From: Acetomicrobium flavidum
GTDB taxonomy: Bacteria > Synergistota > Synergistia > Synergistales > Acetomicrobiaceae
Direction of reading: 5' to 3'
Length of the DNA stretch: 64,000 bases
Assembly (NCBI RefSeq): GCF_900129645.1
Contig: NZ_FSQZ01000001.1
Location: 372,001 to 436,000, forward strand
Within the stretch, counting starts at the first letter, position 1; the number at the start of each line of letters is the position of its first letter. Made by a program: the position numbers and the translations under genes. Below, piece by piece: positions 24,548-33,028 of the stretch. The notes below the pieces were generated by a model. It did no database searches. It saw nothing but the letters and a program-made list of their open reading frames with translations, and had not been told where the DNA came from.

Positions 24548-25045
24548 TTAACACTTGCCTTCGGCAAGGCGCTGAACCTTGAAGATTGAGATCCCAGCTA
24601 TCGCTACGGCTAAGGCATCGGCCGTATCATCTGGCTTAGGCACGGACTCCAACGACAGTATGCAGCGCACCATCTCCTGGACCTGCGACTTGCTCGCCTT
24701 ACCGTAACCGCATACGGCCATCTTTACCTCTGATGGGGTAAGCTCGACTACCGGTAGCCCTTCTTGTGCTGCCACGAGCAATATGACACCCCTCGCCTGC
24801 CAGACGTTTTCTGCGGTAGTCAAATTTTGCCCGAAAAAGAGCCTTTCCATGGCCAAGACGTCAGGCCTGATCGTTTTCACACGATTTTTTAACTCCTCGT
24901 AGATGAGACTCAAACGATCTTGAACCATTAAATGGGAGTCCGTGTCGATACAACCGTAGTTTACGCTTGACAATGTGCTCCCTCTTTCTTCGACGAAGCC
25001 AAAGCCCACCCGACCGATGCCTGGATCAATGCCAAGGCACAGCAT
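24548..25045 (-). CDS. ruvC: Holliday junction resolvase RuvC
   Basis: A 165-aa endonuclease. The first acidic residue is in LGIDPGIGRVGFG at the N-terminus, the second in ALAMERLFF (written here as LAMERLFFGQN, near 65), and the last pair in KPDDTADALAVAI near the end. It resolves four-way junctions moved by RuvAB. Follows yebC by 5 nt. Confidence 0.96.
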   Translation of the reverse strand: MLCLGIDPGIGRVGFGFVEERGSTLSSVNYGCIDTDSHLMVQDRLSLIYEELKNRVKTIRPDVLAMERLFFGQNLTTAENVWQARGVILLVAAQEGLPVVELTPSEVKMAVCGYGKASKSQVQEMVRCILSLESVPKPDDTADALAVAIAGISIFKVQRLAEGKC

Positions 25046-25050
25046 AAGCT

Positions 25051-25803
25051 TTAAGCGCTCTCCAGCTGATCAAATATTTCATCGGGTATATCGAAGTTGG
25101 CGTATACGTTTTGGACATCATCGTGATCCTCGAGGGCATCAAGAAGCTTTAACAGCTTAGAGGCATCGTTTATATCGGTGACCGAAACTGTGTTCTTCGG
25201 TATCATCGTTATCTCGCAGCGATCGATCGGGTAACCCTTTTGAGATAAAAATTCGCTGACCTCGTTCAAGGCAGTGGGATCGGTATATACTATAAACGAA
25301 GAATCTTCCTTAACCACATCTGAGGCGCCCGCCTCAGCTGCCGTCATAAGAAGTTCATCTTCATCGACATTGGAGGATATGTAGATCGCCCCTCGCTTCT
25401 CGAAGACCCAGGAAACGCAGCCGGCCTCTCCCAACGATCCGCCATGCCTTGTGAAGATATAACGCATGTCCGAGGCTGTGCGATTGCGATTATCCGTCAT
25501 GGCCTCGACCAGTATGGCAACACCGCCCGGACCATAGCCTTCATATATAACCTGTTCGTAGGAAGCGCCCTCTATCTCGCCCGTTCCTCGCTTGATGGCC
25601 CTTTGGATGTTCTCCATGGGCACATTGGCCTCCTTGGCCTTTTCTATGGCGTTTTTAAGAGCAACGTTGGCAGAGGGGTCTCCCCCTCCTTCCCTTGCGG
25701 CCGTGATGATGGCCTTCACCAACTTTTGAAACAACTTTCCTCGTTTGGAATCCTGTGCAGCCTTTCTGTACTTTATGTTAGCCCATTTAGAATGTCCTGA
25801 CAT
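25051..25803 (-). CDS. yebC: YebC/PmpR family protein (TACO1-like)
   Basis: A 250-aa protein beginning MSGHSKWANIKYRKAAQDSK, the invariant start of this family. ATG at 25803 is therefore taken, with AAGGGGTG 8 nt upstream; an in-frame codon at 25848 would add 15 unrelated residues. The family includes predicted DNA-binding regulators and, by later work, factors that help ribosomes through difficult sequences. Placement before ruvC is widely conserved. Confidence 0.95.
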   Translation of the reverse strand: MSGHSKWANIKYRKAAQDSKRGKLFQKLVKAIITAAREGGGDPSANVALKNAIEKAKEANVPMENIQRAIKRGTGEIEGASYEQVIYEGYGPGGVAILVEAMTDNRNRTASDMRYIFTRHGGSLGEAGCVSWVFEKRGAIYISSNVDEDELLMTAAEAGASDVVKEDSSFIVYTDPTALNEVSEFLSQKGYPIDRCEITMIPKNTVSVTDINDASKLLKLLDALEDHDDVQNVYANFDIPDEIFDQLESA

Positions 25804-25835
25804 GTAATTATCACCCCTTAGCGGAAAACTTCGCA

Positions 25836-26576
25836 TTAAATTTTGCAAATGGGAGGCATCTTGCGCTTATGCTCGCTTTTCCTTCTGGCTCTTTCGACGA
25901 TCTCTCTTACCCTTTCATCCCCTTCCCCCGTGACCAAATATCGATCGATCTCATCGTAGGTGGCACCCAGCTCTCCTTCGTCTGTCTGTCCGGGCCACAA
26001 CCCTGCAGAGGGGGGCCGACTTATTATAGGCGCTGGAACGCCAAGATGGCCAGCAAGCAACCTAACTTCGCCCTTCAGAAGATCGCCCATGGGAAGCAGA
26101 TCGACACCGCTGTCTCCGTGTTTCGTAAAATACCCAAGTTCTAGCTCATCCCTATTACTGGCACCACAGACCAAAAAGTGGCAATTTTGCGCAAAGAAGT
26201 ACAGCGTCGTCATTCTAAGTCTTGGTTTAATGTTAGCCATCGCTAAAGCGTTCATACTACCTCTTTCAAGGGGCATGGCGTCCAAGAGTGCTCGATAGGC
26301 AGGAGTCAAGTCTACCTGCTGCACCGGGACAAAGCAACTTTTGGCCAACATAAGAGCTAAATCGGCATCTTCGGGCTGACTTTCACATGGCATTATCACG
26401 CCTAATATGTTATTATATCCCAACGCCTCCTTGGCCAATAAGGCCAGAACGGAGGAGTCCAAACCGCCGCTCAACCCGAATACCGCTCCCCTTGCGCCGG
26501 CCTCTTTCACCCTATCCCTGATCCATGCGACTATGCGTTCTTTTAGGTAAACAGGGTCCCTGTAAATGCCGTTCAA
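25836..26576 (-). CDS. nadE: NAD+ synthetase (ammonia-dependent type)
   Basis: A 246-aa adenylating synthetase that makes NAD+ from nicotinate adenine dinucleotide. The PP-loop FGLSGGLDSSVLALLAKEA is near residues 33-51. Later the substrate block CGASNRDELELGYFTKHGD and the PSAGLWPGQTDE loop follow. There is no N-terminal glutaminase domain, so ammonia should be the nitrogen donor. The start codon is TTG with GGGAGG 7 nt upstream. Divergent from the COG1031 gene, 132 nt away, where no convincing pair of promoters was identified beyond a weak TTGATA/TATAGA pair on the plus strand with a 15-nt spacer. Confidence 0.93.
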   Translation of the reverse strand: MNGIYRDPVYLKERIVAWIRDRVKEAGARGAVFGLSGGLDSSVLALLAKEALGYNNILGVIMPCESQPEDADLALMLAKSCFVPVQQVDLTPAYRALLDAMPLERGSMNALAMANIKPRLRMTTLYFFAQNCHFLVCGASNRDELELGYFTKHGDSGVDLLPMGDLLKGEVRLLAGHLGVPAPIISRPPSAGLWPGQTDEGELGATYDEIDRYLVTGEGDERVREIVERARRKSEHKRKMPPICKI

Positions 26577-26670
26577 GTTTGCACCTCCCGGTTAAGTTCA
26601 TACTTGATATTAGCCTAATATTGATATAGATTTTAACATAATCCTTTGGAATAACCGGCAATTTTATATG

Positions 26671-26687
26671 GGCTCCCGAAGAGAGCC
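26671..26687 (+). other. Short hairpin in the 5' leader of the COG1031 gene
   Basis: GGCTC (26671-26675) pairs with GAGCC (26683-26687) around a 7-nt loop, 21 nt before the ATG. It is small; an effect on translation is possible but not supported by anything else. Confidence 0.25.
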
Positions 26688-26708
26688 GAGAAAGAAAGGA
26701 AGTTTTCC

Positions 26709-28415
26709 ATGCCCTTTGGAGTCATCTTCGACGGATACGTCGATGAACCTGCGTGTCTAGGAGTGCCCCCATACGTTTCTCCTTACGTTCGATATTGCGC
26801 GGGCGTTCTGAGGTACTTCAATTACAATATCGCTTACTACACCTGCGATCAGTGGAGAGAGGATCGCAATGCAGTAGAAGACGATTTGGCAAAGGCAGAT
26901 ATAATCGCAATAATAGCAGGCCTTACCGTACCTGGTCGCTACAGGGGCGGTTCTCCCCTTCTTTTGAGCGAGCTTCAAAATATAGCGGCCTTAAAAAGGA
27001 AGGGGTTAATTTTCTTGGGCGGCCCAATAGTTGCCGGATATGCATTGCAGGGCGGAAGAAATGCATTAAAGCTGGATTTAGAGGACATCGATTGCCTGGT
27101 CACAGGGGATATAGAGGAAGTCTTATTTAGCTACCTTTCCAAGGGAGAAATTGTGCCCCATTTGAAAAGGCACGGCTACGACGGCGTAGACCTTTGGAGC
27201 AAGCTTGGCAGCGCAGTGGTAAGGCTTCACCCCTGGTATCCTTGGATAATGGCGGAAATGGAGCTATCTAGAGGCTGTGATCGCATAGGAACGCGCTGCT
27301 CTTTTTGTACCGAGGGAAGATTTGGCATATTCGAGGAAAGGTCGACGGAAGGCGTCTTAGAGGAAATGGAATCGCTATATAGGGCAGGAGTAAGGGCCTT
27401 CAGGTTTGGCAGATGCTCCAACATACTTACTTATCACGGCATAGCATCACATAAGGGAAGAATACCCAACCCCCTTGCCCTTGAGGAGCTTTACAAGGGT
27501 TCAAGGCAGGTTTGTCCTAACTTAAGCGTGCTTCATACCGATAACGCAAACCCAAAGACAATAGCAGACTTCCCAGATCAATCAGTCGAGGCCATAGGCG
27601 TCATATCCAAATACGACACTGAAGGAGACATCCTTTCGTTCGGCATCGAAAACTTGGACCCCTTCGTAAGGAAGATCAATAATTTGAAGGTCGACTTCGA
27701 CGAGGCCATCCTTGCCGTAAGGTTGGTGAACGAAGTTGGCGGATGGAGGCCCACCCCTAGAAGTCTTCCGAAGGTCTTGCCTGGCCTTAATTTTCTGGTT
27801 GGCCTTGCCGGAGACACTGACAAGGCACTGGAAGTGAATTCCGCCTTTTTGAGGCAGATCTTGGACGAAGGCCTGGCCGTTCGGAGAATAAATATAAGAA
27901 AGCCCATGGTATTCGATGGAACTTTATTAAAAGATTTACTGCCCACATATCCAAATAAGGTGAAAGAAAGCCGTTACAAAAAGTGGAAAGAATGGGTGCG
28001 AGACGAAATAGATCGGGCATTTCTGCAGCGCGTTGCCCCAGTGGGGTGTATATTAGAAAATGTGCGAGTGGAGGAAAAATCCGGCAAGCTTTCATTCGGA
28101 CGACAATTGGCCACCTATCCGCTTTTGGTTGGGATCGTCGACGAAACATTGAGGCTTGGGGACATTACAACGATCTCTATCGTCGATTACGGCAGGCGAT
28201 CCGTCACGGGGATACCCTTTCCTTTGGATATAAACAATTGCCCCGCAAGTTCGTTAATGGCCATACCCGGCATAGGAAAAGCAAGGGCAATGCGAATAAT
28301 GCAAGGGAGGCCTTATTTCTCGATAGGAGAATTAAAGGAAGCCCTCGATGACGAAAGCCTCATCGATGAATTAGCGCCTTTCCTGTCGATAGATCATACA
28401 GCCCATTCCCAATAG
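26709..28415 (+). CDS. Radical SAM protein with C-terminal helix-hairpin-helix (COG1031)
   Basis: A 568-aa protein. An N-terminal domain of about 170 residues resembles the cobalamin-binding-like fold placed before many radical SAM cores. ELSRGCDR near 188 with CSFC shortly after gives a spaced cysteine motif of the CX6-7CX2C kind (C at RGC, then RCSFC), unlike the classic CX3CX2C. The C-terminal HhH motif, NNCPASSLMAIPGIGKARAM, is near 510-530 and suggests nucleic-acid contact. This matches COG1031, found mainly in archaea, with no established reaction. AAGGA lies 8 nt before the ATG. The 3' end overlaps the convergent unknown gene by 22 nt. Confidence 0.82.
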   Translation: MPFGVIFDGYVDEPACLGVPPYVSPYVRYCAGVLRYFNYNIAYYTCDQWREDRNAVEDDLAKADIIAIIAGLTVPGRYRGGSPLLLSELQNIAALKRKGLIFLGGPIVAGYALQGGRNALKLDLEDIDCLVTGDIEEVLFSYLSKGEIVPHLKRHGYDGVDLWSKLGSAVVRLHPWYPWIMAEMELSRGCDRIGTRCSFCTEGRFGIFEERSTEGVLEEMESLYRAGVRAFRFGRCSNILTYHGIASHKGRIPNPLALEELYKGSRQVCPNLSVLHTDNANPKTIADFPDQSVEAIGVISKYDTEGDILSFGIENLDPFVRKINNLKVDFDEAILAVRLVNEVGGWRPTPRSLPKVLPGLNFLVGLAGDTDKALEVNSAFLRQILDEGLAVRRINIRKPMVFDGTLLKDLLPTYPNKVKESRYKKWKEWVRDEIDRAFLQRVAPVGCILENVRVEEKSGKLSFGRQLATYPLLVGIVDETLRLGDITTISIVDYGRRSVTGIPFPLDINNCPASSLMAIPGIGKARAMRIMQGRPYFSIGELKEALDDESLIDELAPFLSIDHTAHSQ

Positions 28416-28942
28416 GGCGCTTTGCATGAGGTTTCCTTGTGGCCTTCACGCCAGGCTGAAATGCCACACTTGCCGTCAAAAAAGGAGTAAGCGCAGGCTG
28501 CCTTTATGCCCAATTCCGACGATATGCTGCTTAGGCTTAAGTTTAACTTAAAGGCCTCGTCCTCTCGATCAAGCAGACATGAAAGCAGAAGTAACTCTGC
28601 ATGCATACTGTAAAATTTATATCTGATCGAAGGATCGCAAAATGCTTTCTTTGATACAAAAAGGATTCTCCTTCCCAAGAGGTCAAAAAGATGAAAGTCG
28701 AATCCCTCCTTTTTTAAATTTCCCGAATCGTCGCATAGAAATAGTTTCGCCGTTTCGTCTTCGTCAATCACACCCCCGGCGACATGACATATGTTTTGCA
28801 GGGCAAAATCAGGCACCTGAGGACGCAATACATCTTTCCCCATAGGGGGCAGAAGGAGCAAATTTATCGCCCTAACATCCATCTTACAGAGCTCTTCGAC
28901 AGATAGCGTTGTTAATGCTACACTTAAAGCGTTTCTCATCAT
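28394..28942 (-). CDS. Unrecognised cysteine-rich protein
   Basis: 182 aa, not assigned to any family. No signal peptide is apparent and the sequence looks globular and cytoplasmic. Eight or more cysteines are spread along it (for example in ELCKMD, NICHVAG, FLCDDSG, AFCDPS, LLSCLLD, AACAYS, GKCGIS, TSCKAPYWEW). The C-terminal part also has several aromatic residues and a histidine. It faces away from nikR with only about 34 nt between the start codons and converges on the COG1031 gene. AAGGGTG lies 7 nt before ATG 28942. An iron-sulfur or metal-related role would be guesswork. Confidence 0.65.
   Translation of the reverse strand: MMRNALSVALTTLSVEELCKMDVRAINLLLLPPMGKDVLRPQVPDFALQNICHVAGGVIDEDETAKLFLCDDSGNLKKEGFDFHLFDLLGRRILFVSKKAFCDPSIRYKFYSMHAELLLLSCLLDREDEAFKLNLSLSSISSELGIKAACAYSFFDGKCGISAWREGHKETSCKAPYWEWAV
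28897..28925 (+). promoter_or_regulatory. Putative nikR promoter inside the neighbouring gene
   Basis: TCGACA (28897-28902), a 17-nt spacer and TACACT (28920-28925). It would start transcription near 28932, about 45 nt before nikR. It lies within the first codons of the divergent unknown gene. Confidence 0.4.
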
Positions 28943-28976
28943 CTCGCATCACCCTTTCAAAGGAGGCATAGCTAAC

Positions 28977-29387
28977 ATGGAAACCGAAGAGATCGCGAGG
29001 TTCAGCGTTTCCATACCGAAGTCCCTTTTAGACGAGTTCGATAAATGGCTTCGCAGTCACGGAATGGTAAATCGCTCCGAGGCCTTAAGACAAGTGATGA
29101 GATCCTTTATAGCCCAATCCAAGTGGGAATTTCAGGAAGGGATGGTTTGTGGAACCGTCACGATCATATACGACCACCACAGACACGATGCGGTATCGGA
29201 GATTACGAACATACAGCACAAATACGGCGACATAATAGTCTGCACGACGCACGTCCATATAGACCACTCGAACTGCCTAGAGGCAATCATACTGTTGGGC
29301 GAAATAGACATGATAAAAAAATTTCTGGTCGATCTGAACTCCTTAAAGGGCATAAAGGAAATAAGGACTTCTATGGTAAACATATAA
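28977..29387 (+). CDS. nikR: Nickel-responsive transcriptional regulator NikR
   Basis: 136 aa. The N-terminal ribbon-helix-helix domain (about 6-48) reads RFSVSIPKSLLDEFDKWL. The C-terminal ACT-like nickel domain keeps all four square-planar ligands: H81, H92, H94 and C100, each five positions after the E. coli residues H76, H87, H89 and C95. It represses nickel uptake when nickel is bound. AGGAGG lies 10 nt before the ATG. No nickel transporter, hydrogenase or urease is in the window, so targets lie elsewhere. A strong terminator follows directly. Confidence 0.94.
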   Translation: METEEIARFSVSIPKSLLDEFDKWLRSHGMVNRSEALRQVMRSFIAQSKWEFQEGMVCGTVTIIYDHHRHDAVSEITNIQHKYGDIIVCTTHVHIDHSNCLEAIILLGEIDMIKKFLVDLNSLKGIKEIRTSMVNI

Positions 29388-29393
29388 ATTACA

Positions 29394-29431
29394 ATCGACG
29401 GACAGGATGCAAGGCTATCCTGTCCGTCGAT
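29394..29431 (+). terminator. Terminator after nikR, 15-bp stem
   Basis: Perfect 15-bp inverted repeat (29394-29408 with 29417-29431) and an 8-nt loop, then CTGTTTTATT on the plus strand. The minus-strand side has only a weak T tract, but the same stem could also protect or end the convergent argF transcript. Confidence 0.85.
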
Positions 29432-29439
29432 CTGTTTTA

Positions 29440-30384
29440 TTACAAGTTGCCTATGGTGGCTACGATTACAGCTTTGATCGTGTGCAGTCTGTTTTCGGCT
29501 TCCTCAAAGACTTTGGACTGGGCCGATTCAAAGACCTCTTCAGTGACCTCGTTACCCTTGACGGCCGGCAAGCAATGTAAAAATATGGCCTCTTTGTCAG
29601 CAAGATCCATTAAAGTCCTGTTTACCTGATAGGGTTTGAGCAGTTTTATGCGCTCTGCGAGCTTCTCTTCTTCGCCCATGGAAGCCCACACATCGGTGTA
29701 GACCGCTTGTGCTCCCCTTACCGCCTCATGGGGATCATCAATGACCTCTATGATGGCTCCGTGCCTTGCACCCTCAGCTCTGCACTCATCAAGCAATTCC
29801 TGGCTCGGATATAACTCCTTCGGTGCGGCTATGACGTAATGCATGCCCAGCTTGGATGATATGACCATGAGGGAGTTGGCCACGTTGTTTCTTCCGTCAC
29901 CTACGTAAACAAGCTTAAGCCCTTTCACGTCTCCAAAACATTCCTGCATTGTCATAACGTCAGCCAGTGCCTGGGTGGGATGATAGCTATCGGTAAGGCC
30001 ATTCCAAACGGGTACCCCGGCATACATGGCAAGCTCTTCCACTACCGACTGCTTGAAACCCCTAAACTGTATGCCATCGAACATCCTGCCCAATACCCTA
30101 GCGGTATCCTTGACGTCTTCCTTATGCCCGAGCTGAATGTCGCTTTTGCCCAGGTATTCGGCATGCCCACCCTCATCTAGGCAGGCAACCGTAAAGGCAC
30201 ATCTGGTGCGCGTCGAGGGCTTTTCAAATATCAAGGCAATGTTTTTACCGGCCAGCAAGTTGCCCCTGATTCCGGCTCTCTTCTTTGCCTTCAACGCAAC
30301 TGCCAAGTTCAAGAGATACCTTATCTCTTCGGGCTTGTAATCCTTCAACCATAACAAATGGCGTCCACGTAAATTAACCGGCAT
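29440..30384 (-). CDS. argF: Ornithine carbamoyltransferase
   Basis: A 314-aa transferase. The carbamoyl-phosphate motif is FEKPSTRTRCAF near residues 53-64, then HPTQALADVMTM near 137-148, and the catalytic HCLP is in FLHCLPAVKG near 268. In the anabolic direction it makes citrulline; in the arginine deiminase pathway (as ArcB) it phosphorolyses citrulline to ornithine and carbamoyl phosphate. Its position 21 nt after arcA favours the catabolic role, but no carbamate kinase gene is adjacent. Confidence 0.94.
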   Translation of the reverse strand: MPVNLRGRHLLWLKDYKPEEIRYLLNLAVALKAKKRAGIRGNLLAGKNIALIFEKPSTRTRCAFTVACLDEGGHAEYLGKSDIQLGHKEDVKDTARVLGRMFDGIQFRGFKQSVVEELAMYAGVPVWNGLTDSYHPTQALADVMTMQECFGDVKGLKLVYVGDGRNNVANSLMVISSKLGMHYVIAAPKELYPSQELLDECRAEGARHGAIIEVIDDPHEAVRGAQAVYTDVWASMGEEEKLAERIKLLKPYQVNRTLMDLADKEAIFLHCLPAVKGNEVTEEVFESAQSKVFEEAENRLHTIKAVIVATIGNL

Positions 30385-30405
30385 CTTTCACTACTCCCCT
30401 CACAT

Positions 30406-31638
30406 TTAATCTCGAAGCAGCGGCATGGACATGCATCTGGGGCCTCCCCTGCCACGTCCAAGCTCCGCTCCCTTGATCTCGTATACCTTTATGCCGTTTG
30501 CCCTCAGCTCCTGGTTCGTGATTGTATTTCTCCTATAGGTTACGACCACTCCGGGGGCTATGGCAAAAGTATTCGTTCCATCGTTCCATTGTTCCCTGGC
30601 AGCAGCGACAGGATCTCCGCCGCCTGTCTCGACGAAGGTTATGTCGTCAAGCTCTAAGTTGCGCTTCATCGTTTCAACCAAGTCATTCGACTCCTCTATG
30701 CTTGCAACCGTTCCATCCTCATCGTAAGCGATCTCCCAGATGCGAACGTTCTTTCTTATGCCGGGATAAACAACGAAACAACTTCTATCCACCATGGTAA
30801 AGACAGTATCGAGATGCATATAGACGCGCTTCTTGGGAATATCCACAGCCAGGACCTTTTTTATGCCCAACTCCCTGGCAAGTTTCCGCCCTACTACCTG
30901 TATAGCTCCGGCCGTAGTCCTCTGGCTTATGCCAATAGCCACGACATCTTCGGACAGCACTAAAATGTCGCCGCCTTCTATGAAGTAGGGATGCACGTTT
31001 GTAATTTCTTCACCATATATTATCTTGAGTCCCGCAAAATACGGGTGATGGTCGAATATATATTTCGCGTATAGAGGTTCCTTGCGGCGGGCGTCGAAGC
31101 GCATCACGCTTATGATTACCCCGTCTTTCACGAAGGAAAAGGGATCCCTTTGAAATAGGATGTTAGGAATGGGCTTTATCAGGAAATCGGTATCGTCTGA
31201 AGCAAGCATGCATAGGCTTTTTACATTGCCGGCGATCTCTCTGGCCTCAGAAACGGTCATGCCGGCGACAAGAATCTCCGAAAGGTCAGCGGGAGGCATC
31301 TCAAACAAGGCACCCATCAAGGCCTCCTTCAGCTGATGATCCAAGGCCTCCAACGCCAAGGCCTCTGATAATAAGTCACGTCGAACCTCTTCGTCCTTGA
31401 GCACGTGTGCCAGACAATTGCGAAAATATACTACCTCTATGCCGTTATCCCTGAGGAGGTCAGCAAAGGCATCGTGTTCCTTTTGGGCCTCCTCGACCCA
31501 AAGGATATCATCGAAGAGCAGTTCATCCTTGTTGTCAATTGTCAAGCGCAACAGTTCTAACCCCGGCCTGTGGAGAAGTACCCTTCTAAGCTTGCCAATC
31601 TCCGAACCCACGTACAGTCCCCTGTCGCTATCGTCCAT
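30406..31638 (-). CDS. arcA: Arginine deiminase
   Basis: A 410-aa enzyme hydrolysing arginine to citrulline and ammonia. N-terminal [16 protein letters not shown], central [18 protein letters not shown], and the catalytic cysteine in [12 protein letters not shown] at the C-terminus are all present. ATG at 31638 is used because it gives the family length; a TTG at 31686 is also in frame. The ribosome site (AAGGAA) sits very close to the ATG, so the start is not certain. It lies 126 nt after speD and 21 nt before argF. A 7-bp inverted repeat flanks the leader (31657-31698). Confidence 0.94.
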   Translation of the reverse strand: MDDSDRGLYVGSEIGKLRRVLLHRPGLELLRLTIDNKDELLFDDILWVEEAQKEHDAFADLLRDNGIEVVYFRNCLAHVLKDEEVRRDLLSEALALEALDHQLKEALMGALFEMPPADLSEILVAGMTVSEAREIAGNVKSLCMLASDDTDFLIKPIPNILFQRDPFSFVKDGVIISVMRFDARRKEPLYAKYIFDHHPYFAGLKIIYGEEITNVHPYFIEGGDILVLSEDVVAIGISQRTTAGAIQVVGRKLARELGIKKVLAVDIPKKRVYMHLDTVFTMVDRSCFVVYPGIRKNVRIWEIAYDEDGTVASIEESNDLVETMKRNLELDDITFVETGGGDPVAAAREQWNDGTNTFAIAPGVVVTYRRNTITNQELRANGIKVYEIKGAELGRGRGGPRCMSMPLLRD

Positions 31639-31764
31639 TTCCTTCACCACCGTCGTCGTGGATGTTATAAATCTTTTAATAAACAAAACCTATCCACGAG
31701 TTTACCACATTTATTGGCAGCTTAAAAGGGTACCCCCACGATCTTTGTCGCTACGCCCTTGAAG

Positions 31765-32184
31765 TCACTCACCCTTAACGCTTTCGCGAATTGAGTCTAT
31801 AGATACGTAATTTTTATTATCGGTCGTAACCAGGCTGCCGCGCCTTATTTCCATGGTAGTAATCTTTTTGGGCTTAAAATAGTTGGACAGATATTCAAAG
31901 GCCTTCCATGGATCCGCCTTATCGCCACATGTGAAGAGGTCAATGGCAGCGTAACCAAATTCTGGCCAGGTATGGATCGCCAAGTGCGATTCCGATATGA
32001 TCACTACACCACTAACCCCGTAAGGTTCAAACTTTCTAAACGCCACGTCCACTACGGTTGCACCGGTACGTTCCGCTGCCTCGATCATAGCGCTTTGAAT
32101 TCCCCTCAAATCGTCGAGTACATCATATTCGCAATCATACGCTTCCATTAAAATATGTTTTCCGAGTGCTTGATTATTGGTCAA
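31765..32184 (-). CDS. speD: S-adenosylmethionine decarboxylase proenzyme (prokaryotic class)
   Basis: A 139-aa proenzyme that self-cleaves to an alpha chain with an N-terminal pyruvoyl group. The cleavage site Glu-Ser lies in IISESHLAIHTWPE, with S66 becoming pyruvoyl. It supplies decarboxylated SAM, the aminopropyl donor for SpeE. The start is taken as TTG at 32184, with GGAGG 8 nt upstream; a GTG at 32193 overlaps that site. It overlaps the speB end by 11 nt. Confidence 0.94.
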   Translation of the reverse strand: MTNNQALGKHILMEAYDCEYDVLDDLRGIQSAMIEAAERTGATVVDVAFRKFEPYGVSGVVIISESHLAIHTWPEFGYAAIDLFTCGDKADPWKAFEYLSNYFKPKKITTMEIRRGSLVTTDNKNYVSIDSIRESVKGE

Positions 32185-33028
32185 CGCTGTCACCTCCCAA
32201 CATAATTAAAACCTCTCGCACAATTTTGGCCCCTAAAACGGACGTTACTCCGTTTACGTCGACGGGTGGAGATATCTCAACCAGGTCGAAGCCAACAACG
32301 TTGTGGCCCTTGAACATGCGTAAGGCCTTAAAAAGGTCAGTAACGCTGACACCCTCCGGTTCAGGCGTACCCGTTCCGGGAGCAAAGGAGGGATCCAACA
32401 CGTCTATGTCCAAGCTCACATATATAGGACATCCTTCAAGTTTACCCAAGACCTCTTTTAAGGGCTCCAGGAAATCGATCAGATGAAGGTCGACGTTTCT
32501 CTTCCCCCACTCAATTTCCTCTCTGGTGCCTGATCTTATCGCAAATTGGTGTAAATGCCTGGGGCTTGCCAGTTGTTCTGCTACCCTTCGCATGACCGTA
32601 GCGTGACTGTATTTGCTGCCCAAATAATAATCCCTCAGGTCAGCATGGGCATCGAAATGAACAACATGAAGATCTGAAAACTTGGACAAAACCCCCTTTA
32701 CAGAGCCTAAACTTACCAGGTGATCTCCTCCAAGCATGAAGACCTTTTTGCCCTTACGCGCAAAAGATGACGTAACCTTTTCGATCTTCAACAATGAACT
32801 TTGGATATCTCCCGGTACAAAAAAAAGATCCCCCACATCAAAGAAGGAGGCTTTTTCCAACCCCTCGCCCAAATAGGGGGAATAGGTCTCGATATGAAGG
32901 GATTCCCACCTGATCGCATCCGGGGCATATTGAGCACCGCCTCTCCTGGATACAGCAGCATCGGAAGGTGCCCCAAAGAGAATCCACCTAGCATCCCTAA
33001 TGCATGGTCCACTTTTTAGAAAGCGCAT
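32174..33028 (-). CDS. speB: Agmatinase (ureohydrolase family)
   Basis: A 284-aa binuclear manganese enzyme. Metal ligands are in GGDHLVSLGS, HFDAHADLRD and SLDIDVLDPS. It should split agmatine to putrescine and urea; the family also includes arginase and guanidine-type hydrolases, but the adjacent arginine decarboxylase and spermidine synthase genes favour agmatinase. ATG at 33028 overlaps the speE stop (TGATG). No urease was seen to use the urea. Confidence 0.9.
   Translation of the reverse strand: MRFLKSGPCIRDARWILFGAPSDAAVSRRGGAQYAPDAIRWESLHIETYSPYLGEGLEKASFFDVGDLFFVPGDIQSSLLKIEKVTSSFARKGKKVFMLGGDHLVSLGSVKGVLSKFSDLHVVHFDAHADLRDYYLGSKYSHATVMRRVAEQLASPRHLHQFAIRSGTREEIEWGKRNVDLHLIDFLEPLKEVLGKLEGCPIYVSLDIDVLDPSFAPGTGTPEPEGVSVTDLFKALRMFKGHNVVGFDLVEISPPVDVNGVTSVLGAKIVREVLIMLGGDSVDQ

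Noticed and set aside
29045-29629. 194-codon plus-strand frame spanning nikR and argF
   Set aside because: It overlaps nikR in another frame, crosses the terminator at 29394-29431 and runs antisense into argF.
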